NCBI GenBank assembly: GCA_029935275.1
Contig: JAOZKQ010000176.1
Location: 1 to 5,029 of the forward strand
DNA: 5,029 bases
Direction of reading: 5' to 3'
Origin: Bacteroidales bacterium
Lineage (GTDB): Bacteria > Bacteroidota > Bacteroidia > Bacteroidales > VadinHA17
The notes beneath the pieces are model-generated. The model was not told where the DNA came from and ran no database searches. It was given only the letters and a program-made list of their open reading frames with translations. Numbering within the stretch: position 1 is the first letter of the stretch; each line of letters begins with the position of its first letter. Below, piece by piece: positions 1 through 5,029 of this stretch. Position numbers and translations under genes: made by a program.

Positions 1-3000
1 ATCAGATCGGCAAATGCTTTTGTGACTCCTGCAGCTACTGTACCTACCCCATTTTCAGAAACCAGTTTTACACTTATTATTGCCTGTGGGTTCACCGATT
101 TAAGATCGAAAATTAACTGTGCCAGGTCTTCAATGGAGTATATATCATGATGAGGTGGGGGAGAGATAAGTGTAATTCCAGGAAGTGAATTTCTAAGCCT
201 TCCAATAATTTTATCCACCTTGTAACCGGGAAGCTGGCCCCCCTCACCGGGTTTAGCCCCCTGTGCTACTTTTATCTGAATTTCATCGGCATTTACCAGG
301 TATTCTGTATTTACCCCAAAACGTCCGGATGCGATTTGTTTAATAGCACTTCTTCGGTTATTTCCATCTTCCGGATCAATAAACCTTTTGGGATCCTCCC
401 CACCTTCTCCTGTATTGCTTCTTCCCCCGATTTTATTCATTGCGATAGCAAGACATTCATGGGCTTCCCTGCTAATTGAACCATAAGACATGGCCCCTGT
501 AACAAAGCGTTTCAAAATAGCTGATTCCGGTTCTACCTCAGAAATGTCAATCGGGTTCTTTTTAAAGTTCAACAGTCCCCTTATAAAATGAGGGTGACAA
601 CTTATAGTATCGCTGAGATTCGAGAATTCCTTGTATTTTTCGTAGTTATTTGTGGATGATGCCCATTGAAGTAAACCAATGGCTTCCGGATCCCATGCAT
701 GGCGCTCTCCCTTTTTCCGGTAAGAATATATTCCGGCATGAATTTCAGGGGTTTCACTGAGTTCCGGGTGGAATGCCTTTTGATGGTTACGTAAGGCATC
801 CCTTGCAATTTCCTCCAGCCCTATTCCTCCAATTTTTGAAGGTGTTTTTTGGAAATATTTATCAATAAGTTCATTACTGATGCCAACCGCTTCAAATAAT
901 TGTGCACCAAAATAGGAGCGGAGGGTACTGATGCCCATTTTTGAAATGATCTTTAGCAGCCCTTTATTAATAGATTCAATATAATTTTTGCGGGCATGGG
1001 GGTAGGGTGAGCTAATTTTTCTTGTTTGTACCAGTTCATAAATAATGGCATATGATAAGTATGGATTCACTACGCTTGCCCCATAGCCAATCAGTAAGGC
1101 AAAGTGATGCACTTCCCTGGCTTCTCCGGTTTCCACAATCAATCCGGTTTGCATTCTTTTTTTCTTTGTGATAAGATGATGATGGACGGCAGACACAGCC
1201 AGTAGAGATGGGATAGGTACTTCGTCTTTTGATATTTTTTTATCAGAAAGAATAATAAAATTATTTTCTTCATCAACTGCTTTTTCAGCCTCCTGACAAA
1301 GATTTTCTATAGCTTTTTCCAGACCTTTTGTACCATCTTTTGCTTTGAAAGCCATAGGAAGGATTACATTCGTGAAAGCTTCATGCTTCAGGTCCTTAAT
1401 TTTTCCCAGATCTGTATTGGTTATGATAGGGCTTCTGAACTTAACAAGTTTACAATGGCTGGCCGATTCAGATAGCAGGTTTTTTTGTACCGATCCAATG
1501 TAATTGGTAAGTGCCATAACAAGTCCTTCCCGTAGGGGGTCAATGGCAGGATTAGTTACCTGGGCAAATAATTGCCTGAAATAGCTGAATAAACGCTGGG
1601 GTTTTTCTGAGAAAATAGCCATAGGTGTATCATTTCCCATTGATCCTGTAGGCTCTTTTCCTTTTTCCGCCATAACTTTAATGATCGAATGGATATCTTC
1701 TTTTGTATATCCAAAGATCTTCAGGTAATCATTATAATGATCGCCCAGTGTTGAGGGTACTCTTTTCCTGACCTCAATATCCCTTAACTCAAGCCGGTTT
1801 TCATTTAACCAGTTAACATAGGGGCTCCGGCGGGCTAGTTCTTCTTTTACTTCATTATTTGGAATAATAGTACCAAGTTTGGTATCTACAAGTAATATTT
1901 TCCCCGGACGCAAGCGCCCTTTTTCAATTATATCTGCATTATTGAAACTTTGTACGCCTGTTTCCGAACCCATTACAATGAGTTTGTCTTTAGTAATCAG
2001 GTATCTGGAAGGTCTTAGCCCATTACGGTCAAGTGTTCCTCCTACATATCTTCCATCAGTAAATAATATAGCAGCCGGGCCATCCCAGGGTTCCATAAAA
2101 GTAGAATGGTACTCATAAAAAGCCTTTAAACTTTTTGGTATGGGATTTTTTTCATTCCAGGATTCCGGAATTAGCATACTTAAGGCATGAGGAATTGAAC
2201 GGCCGGTCATGATCAGGAATTCCACAACATTATCTAATGATGCTGAATCACTTTTATCAGGCTCAATAACCGGAAATAGTTTATCAAGATCTTCTCTCAG
2301 GAATTCAGATTCGAGCAGGGATTCCCGGGCTTTCATCCATAAACGGTTTCCTTTAATTGTATTAATCTCTCCATTGTGGGCAATCAGGCGGAAAGGTTGT
2401 GCCAGGGCCCATGTTGGAAAAGTATTGGTGCTGAACCTGGAATGGACCATGGCAATGGCGCTCATTGTTTCCGGATTTTTCAGATCATTATAGAACTCCG
2501 GAAGCTGCTCCGGAGTGAACATGCCTTTGAAAACCAGTATTTTGGAAGAGAGACTGGATATGTAAAACTGAGCTTTTGAAAGGAAGTCTGTTTTTCTGAT
2601 CTCATTTTCAATTCTTTTCCTGACAATATATAACTCCCTTTCCAGGTCATCCTGTTCAAGATTTGCAGAAACAAATAACTGAACAATAGTGGGTTGTGTT
2701 GAAAGGGCAATTTCTCCCAGACATGAACTATTTACAGGGACATCCCTGAAGCAAATAAAATTCAGTTTCTCCTGTGCAATAATGGCCTTTAAAATTTCTT
2801 TGATCTTTTGGGCCTCTTTTTCATCAGTAGGAAGAAAAATCAGTCCGGTTCCGTATTTTCCAGGTGAAGGAACAGGAATTCCTTCTTTTTCGTAGAGCCT
2901 GTGAGGGATTTGGATGGTGATTCCTGCACCATCCCCTGAAGAATTATCAGCACTCTCAGCTCCCCTGTGTGCCATATTCAGGAGCACTTCAAGTCCTTGT

Positions 3001-3122
3001 TTAATTATGGTATGTGATTTTTGCCCTTCAATATGTGCAACGAAACCAATACCGCAACTATCATGTTCATTTTCAGATCGGTATAATGTATTATTATCGT
3101 TTTTTAAATTGGGCTCTTCCAT
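1..3122 (-). CDS. gltB: Glutamate synthase large subunit, N-terminal 1040 residues (3' end beyond left edge)
   Basis: Glutamate synthase (GOGAT) large subunit takes ammonia from glutamine and transfers it through an internal tunnel to 2-oxoglutarate, giving two glutamates; it is cytoplasmic. Seen here: 1040 full codons without interruption. ATG at 3122 is the only sensible start, because an in-frame TAA lies three codons upstream (3132-3134). A 22-residue propeptide precedes Cys23 (HDSCGIGF), the expected N-terminal nucleophile of the class II amidotransferase after processing. Further amidotransferase residues are Arg229 (HSRFSTNTFP), Asn250-Gly251 (AHNGEINT, oxyanion hole) and Asp292 (SDSASLD); their spacing from Cys23 matches the Azospirillum enzyme as I recall it. 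The central domain includes residues 490-532 (GSMGNDTP, FAQVTNP). The FMN/synthase domain starts near 860, with VTGAMSYGSIS (874-884), NTGEGGED (903-910), QGAKPGEGGQLPG (954-966) and SPPPHHDIYSIEDL (987-1000). GEGGED runs into SAIKQ without the long ferredoxin loop of plant and cyanobacterial enzymes, so an NAD(P)H type pairing with GltD is inferred. Family length is about 1500, so the rest of the FMN domain, the 3Fe-4S cysteines and the C-terminal beta-helix are off-window. It lies 19 bases after leuB. Confidence 0.97.
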   Translation of the reverse strand, partial: MEEPNLKNDNNTLYRSENEHDSCGIGFVAHIEGQKSHTIIKQGLEVLLNMAHRGAESADNSSGDGAGITIQIPHRLYEKEGIPVPSPGKYGTGLIFLPTDEKEAQKIKEILKAIIAQEKLNFICFRDVPVNSSCLGEIALSTQPTIVQLFVSANLEQDDLERELYIVRKRIENEIRKTDFLSKAQFYISSLSSKILVFKGMFTPEQLPEFYNDLKNPETMSAIAMVHSRFSTNTFPTWALAQPFRLIAHNGEINTIKGNRLWMKARESLLESEFLREDLDKLFPVIEPDKSDSASLDNVVEFLIMTGRSIPHALSMLIPESWNEKNPIPKSLKAFYEYHSTFMEPWDGPAAILFTDGRYVGGTLDRNGLRPSRYLITKDKLIVMGSETGVQSFNNADIIEKGRLRPGKILLVDTKLGTIIPNNEVKEELARRSPYVNWLNENRLELRDIEVRKRVPSTLGDHYNDYLKIFGYTKEDIHSIIKVMAEKGKEPTGSMGNDTPMAIFSEKPQRLFSYFRQLFAQVTNPAIDPLREGLVMALTNYIGSVQKNLLSESASHCKLVKFRSPIITNTDLGKIKDLKHEAFTNVILPMAFKAKDGTKGLEKAIENLCQEAEKAVDEENNFIILSDKKISKDEVPIPSLLAVSAVHHHLITKKKRMQTGLIVETGEAREVHHFALLIGYGASVVNPYLSYAIIYELVQTRKISSPYPHARKNYIESINKGLLKIISKMGISTLRSYFGAQLFEAVGISNELIDKYFQKTPSKIGGIGLEEIARDALRNHQKAFHPELSETPEIHAGIYSYRKKGERHAWDPEAIGLLQWASSTNNYEKYKEFSNLSDTISCHPHFIRGLLNFKKNPIDISEVEPESAILKRFVTGAMSYGSISREAHECLAIAMNKIGGRSNTGEGGEDPKRFIDPEDGNNRRSAIKQIASGRFGVNTEYLVNADEIQIKVAQGAKPGEGGQLPGYKVDKIIGRLRNSLPGITLISPPPHHDIYSIEDLAQLIFDLKSVNPQAIISVKLVSENGVGTVAAGVTKAFADL

Positions 3123-3141
3123 AAATAATTGTTAGGAAATT
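3123..3141 (-). other. leuB-gltB junction, 19 bases, no Shine-Dalgarno
   Basis: Only 19 bases separate the leuB stop codon (TAA, 3144-3142) from the gltB ATG at 3122. The spacer is AT-rich and has no purine-rich Shine-Dalgarno element at the usual distance, no hairpin and no room for a promoter. Weak or absent Shine-Dalgarno sequences with A/T-rich initiation regions are usual in Bacteroidota. The inference is that gltB is read from the same transcript as leuB, possibly with some translational coupling. Confidence 0.6.
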
Positions 3142-4209
3142 TTAGTTTTTCTTTATATAATCTTCTATCCAGTCACCAACTTCAGAGGTTGATTTGGGAT
3201 TGTTTGTCGTAAGATCTTCAGTTACATAATCTTCTTCCATAGATTTTTGAACAGCCTTTCTGATCAGTTTTGCTTCATCATGCAGGTTGAAAGCGTATTC
3301 AAACATCATGGCTGCTGAAAGAATGGTTCCCAAAGGGTTTGCAATGTTTTTGCCGGCAGCCTGTGGGTAAGAGCCATGTATGGGTTCAAAAACTGAGGTC
3401 ATGAGGCCTATGGAAGCAGAAGGCAGCAATCCCATAGATCCTGTTATAACACTTGCTTCATCTGTAAGTATATCACCAAACATATTTTCGGTAACCATTA
3501 CATCAAATTTGCCGGGATTTTGAATCAATTGCATGGCAGCATTATCAACAAACATGAAATCCATTTCCAGTTCCGGATAATCTTTTGCCATTTCCTGGGC
3601 TGTTTCCCTCCACAATCGCGATGTTGCCAATACATTGGCCTTGTCAACCACCATTAATTTCCCTGAGCGTTTTAGTGCATAACTGATCGCAAGCTTTACA
3701 ATGCGTTCTATTTCATACCTGGAATAAACAGATGTATCATAGGCTGTATTTCCATCTTCTGATCTTCCCTGTGGTTTTCCAAAATAAATGCCACCTGTTA
3801 ATTCACGCAGTACGATAAAATCAACATTTTCAACTAAATCCCTGCGGATAGGTGATTTCCCAATAAGTGAGGGGAAAGTGGTTACTGGACGTACATTTGC
3901 GTATAAGCCCAATTTTTTTCGCATGGCCAACAATCCTTGTTCAGGCCTCACCATTGCTTTCGGGTCATTATCATATTTCGGATCGCCAATTGCACCAAAC
4001 AAAACAGCATCTGAAGCTTTACATAATTCAAATGTCTCATCAGGAAAGGGGTTTCCTGTTTCGTCAATAGCAATTGCACCAACCAGTCCATTTGTAAACT
4101 TAAGCTGATGACCAAATTTTGTTGCTATGGCAAGGGTGGCTTTTTTAGCCTGATCAATTATTTCCGGTCCTATACCATCTCCGGGAAGTACTGCAATATT
4201 AAGTTTCAT
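3142..4209 (-). CDS. leuB: 3-isopropylmalate dehydrogenase (complete, 355 aa)
   Basis: LeuB oxidises and decarboxylates (2R,3S)-3-isopropylmalate to 4-methyl-2-oxopentanoate with NAD+ and a divalent metal, the third step of leucine synthesis from 2-oxoisovalerate; it is a cytoplasmic homodimer. The protein is full length (Thermus about 345, E. coli 363). ATG at 4209 is fixed as the start by an in-frame TAA two codons upstream (4213-4215). Family landmarks in order: LPGDGIGPE (8-16); substrate arginines Arg97, Arg107 and Arg135 (LRELTGGIYFG); Tyr142 and Lys190 (VVDKANVL), the catalytic pair; metal-binding Asp222 (FVDNAAMQL), Asp246 and Asp250 (FGDILTDE); the nucleotide-binding segments GLLPSASIG (260-268) and EPIHGSYPQAAGKN (275-288) followed by IANPLGTILSAAMM. 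The local LRELTGGIYFG pattern marks isopropylmalate rather than isocitrate dehydrogenase. One oddity: residue 283 is Gln where the Thermus and E. coli enzymes have the Asp that contacts the adenosine ribose. It sits 158 bases after a LeuA-family gene and 19 bases before gltB, all on one strand, as expected for a leucine operon. Confidence 0.98.
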   Translation of the reverse strand: MKLNIAVLPGDGIGPEIIDQAKKATLAIATKFGHQLKFTNGLVGAIAIDETGNPFPDETFELCKASDAVLFGAIGDPKYDNDPKAMVRPEQGLLAMRKKLGLYANVRPVTTFPSLIGKSPIRRDLVENVDFIVLRELTGGIYFGKPQGRSEDGNTAYDTSVYSRYEIERIVKLAISYALKRSGKLMVVDKANVLATSRLWRETAQEMAKDYPELEMDFMFVDNAAMQLIQNPGKFDVMVTENMFGDILTDEASVITGSMGLLPSASIGLMTSVFEPIHGSYPQAAGKNIANPLGTILSAAMMFEYAFNLHDEAKLIRKAVQKSMEEDYVTEDLTTNNPKSTSEVGDWIEDYIKKN

Positions 4210-4232
4210 TTTTTATTATCTTTTATAAGTCA
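4210..4232 (-). promoter_or_regulatory. A-rich translation initiation region of leuB
   Basis: The bases just before the leuB ATG are very A-rich (GATAATAAAAA directly precedes it) and contain no GGAG-like Shine-Dalgarno core. In Bacteroidota, unstructured A-rich leaders commonly replace the Shine-Dalgarno element, so this stretch probably sets leuB initiation. A TTGACT followed closely by TATAAA lies here on the minus strand, but the two are almost adjacent and so do not form a promoter. Confidence 0.45.
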
Positions 4233-4264
4233 ATATTTATTTTTTAAATGCTGCTACTATTCTG

Positions 4265-4284
4265 ATCCTGAGTGTTTTCAGGAT
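4265..4284. repeat. Perfect inverted repeat (7-bp arms, 6-base loop) in the leuA-like/leuB gap
   Basis: Arms ATCCTGA (4265-4271) and TCAGGAT (4278-4284) are exact reverse complements around a 6-base spacer. As minus-strand RNA it would fold into a small stem with the A-rich loop AAACAC, about 55 bases before the leuB start. No T-run follows the stem on either strand, so it is not a classical intrinsic terminator. It could be an RNA processing or stability element between two operon genes, a protein-binding operator, or chance. The symmetry is certain; the role is not known. Confidence 0.5.
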
Positions 4285-4367
4285 GTCTGGTTATTGACAG
4301 GAATTAATGCAGCTTTATATAAACAACACAGCTGACATGGCACAAGTATTATTTTTCTATAGATGGC

Positions 4368-5029
4368 CTAATATACATTTTCAATAATATTAAGCATTCT
4401 CTCTGTAGCCTTGATGGCAGATACAGTTTGGTCCGCATCCAGTCCTTTGGAGATGACTTGCTTGCCTTTAAAGTCCCATGTGATCCTGGTTTCAACCAAT
4501 GCATCCGTTTTCCCTCCGGGAGGTATGGTTACCCTGTATTTTTTTAGTACAGGCCTGGGCTTGTTCAAGGAGTCATAAATTTTCCATAAAGCATTCATAA
4601 AAGCGTTGTATTGCCCGTCTCCAAATGAGGCTTCTTCATAAAGTTTCCCATCTATTTCAATCTGAATGCTGGCAACGGGCTTCATTGAGCCAGAGCTTGA
4701 TAAAGTGTAGTTTTTTATAAAAATACTTTTATTATTCTGTCTGCTGTGTAAAACATCTGAAATAATGAAAGGAAGGTCTTCCATTGTAACACTTTCCTTT
4801 TTATCTCCCAATTCAATAACTTGTTTGGTTACCTTTTTTAGGGATTGGGGACTCAGGTGAATACCTAATTCCTCAAGATTCTTTTGTATATTGGCTTTCC
4901 CTGAAAGCTTTCCGAGAGCGTATATTCTTTTTCTTCCGAATCTTTCAGGAAGAAGCCTGTTAAAATACAGATTATCTTTATTGTCGCCATCTGCATGAAT
5001 ACCAGATGTTTGTGTAAATACATTCTCTC
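4368..5029 (-). CDS. LeuA-family synthase with regulatory domain, C-terminal 220 residues (5' end beyond right edge)
   Basis: This is the C-terminal part of a 2-isopropylmalate synthase/citramalate synthase-type enzyme, which condenses acetyl-CoA with a 2-oxoacid. The open frame continues to the right edge; the Leu codon TTG at 4811 is internal, not the start, because 72 upstream codons in the same frame match the family. Numbering from the first full codon (5027): residues 1-22 (ENVFTQTSGIHADGD and onward) end the catalytic TIM-barrel region, including the conserved His11 of SGIHADG; residues 37-47 (ALGKLSGKANI) correspond to the LeuA linker motif GKHSGRHA, here altered; roughly 105-219 form the LeuA-type allosteric domain, with GDGQYNAFMNAL, IPPGGKTDALVE and a closing helix GLDADQTVSAIKATERMLN. 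The gene ends with TAG at 4370-4368. The visible part plus a normal barrel would give about 500 residues. In Bacteroidota such a gene commonly sits beside leuB in the ilv-leu cluster, often in addition to a separate leuA. Whether it makes 2-isopropylmalate, citramalate or another product cannot be decided from this part, so no symbol is given. The regulatory domain suggests feedback control by leucine or isoleucine. Confidence 0.92.
   Translation of the reverse strand, partial: ENVFTQTSGIHADGDNKDNLYFNRLLPERFGRKRIYALGKLSGKANIQKNLEELGIHLSPQSLKKVTKQVIELGDKKESVTMEDLPFIISDVLHSRQNNKSIFIKNYTLSSSGSMKPVASIQIEIDGKLYEEASFGDGQYNAFMNALWKIYDSLNKPRPVLKKYRVTIPPGGKTDALVETRITWDFKGKQVISKGLDADQTVSAIKATERMLNIIENVY

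Larger units (their letters stand above)
4210..4367. other. 158-base intergenic gap between the leuA-like gene and leuB
   Basis: This is the only sizeable non-coding stretch. It is AT-rich, especially near leuB. It contains the hairpin at 4265-4284, a seven-codon minus-strand reading frame at 4338-4315, and a plus-strand TTGACA/TATAAA pair at 4294-4323. TTTG occurs on neither strand of the gap, so there is no match to the Bacteroidota -7 element (TAnnTTTG), and no stem followed by a T-run was seen. The simplest reading is a transcribed intra-operon spacer. It is unusually long compared with the 19-base spacer on the other side of leuB. Confidence 0.6.

Noticed and set aside
602..808. Minus-strand open frame of 68 codons within gltB
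   Set aside because: It is out of frame with the intact gltB reading frame on the same strand and has no family features.
1871..1884. Palindrome TACCAA-GT-TTGGTA inside gltB
   Set aside because: Short, wholly within coding sequence and explained by the codons; not placed where an operator would be expected.
2495..2516. Perfect 8-bp inverted repeat (ACTCCGGA / TCCGGAGT, 6-base spacer) inside gltB
   Set aside because: It encodes a repeated Pro-Glu (TPEQLPEF); the CCGGAG codon pair is nearly self-complementary, so two copies create the symmetry. No T-run follows.
3788..4108. Plus-strand open frame of 106 codons opposite leuB
   Set aside because: It is antisense to a complete, motif-rich leuB, has no recognisable family features and no initiation context. 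The other plus-strand frames over gltB (such as 1879-2118, 2209-2493 and 2914-3135) were dropped for the same reason.
4214..4233. Possible leuB promoter (TTGACT next to TATAAA, minus strand)
   Set aside because: The two boxes are almost adjacent instead of about 17 bases apart, and initiation would fall inside the coding region.
4368..4811. Separate 147-residue gene starting at 4811
   Set aside because: The apparent start is a TTG Leu codon inside a longer frame; translation upstream to the right edge continues the LeuA-family match, so it is one truncated gene.

Overview
The window carries three genes, all on the minus strand, and reads as part of an ordinary amino-acid biosynthesis cluster. 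In transcription order (right to left) these are: the C-terminal part of a LeuA-family 2-isopropylmalate synthase-like enzyme (cut by the right edge), a complete 3-isopropylmalate dehydrogenase (leuB), and the N-terminal two thirds of the large subunit of glutamate synthase (gltB, cut by the left edge). All three reading frames were translated end to end and contain no frameshift or internal stop.

The organism is most likely a member of the Bacteroidota. The DNA is moderately AT-rich, neither visible start codon has a Shine-Dalgarno sequence, and the LeuB and LeuA-like proteins carry motifs that I associate with Bacteroidota enzymes (HGSYPQAAGKNIANP in LeuB; GIHADGDNKDNLYF and GDGQYNAFMNAL in the LeuA-like protein). 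This is recalled family knowledge, not a database result.

Layout: 5029-4368 LeuA-like C-terminus; 4367-4210 a 158-base non-coding gap with one clean small hairpin and no convincing promoter or terminator; 4209-3142 leuB; 3141-3123 a 19-base junction; 3122-1 gltB. The plus strand has no credible gene.

Functionally, a LeuA-type enzyme condenses acetyl-CoA with a 2-oxoacid, LeuB oxidises 3-isopropylmalate towards leucine, and glutamate synthase makes the glutamate that donates the amino group in the last transamination of branched-chain amino acid synthesis. The tight leuB-gltB junction suggests that carbon-skeleton and amino-donor synthesis are expressed together. The lack of the ferredoxin loop in GltB predicts a pyridine-nucleotide enzyme needing a GltD partner, which would be expected beyond the left edge.

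No novel system was found. The points worth a second look are the leuB-gltB coupling, the contents of the leuA-like/leuB gap, a Gln at the usual NAD-specificity Asp of LeuB, and the unsettled substrate of the LeuA-like enzyme.
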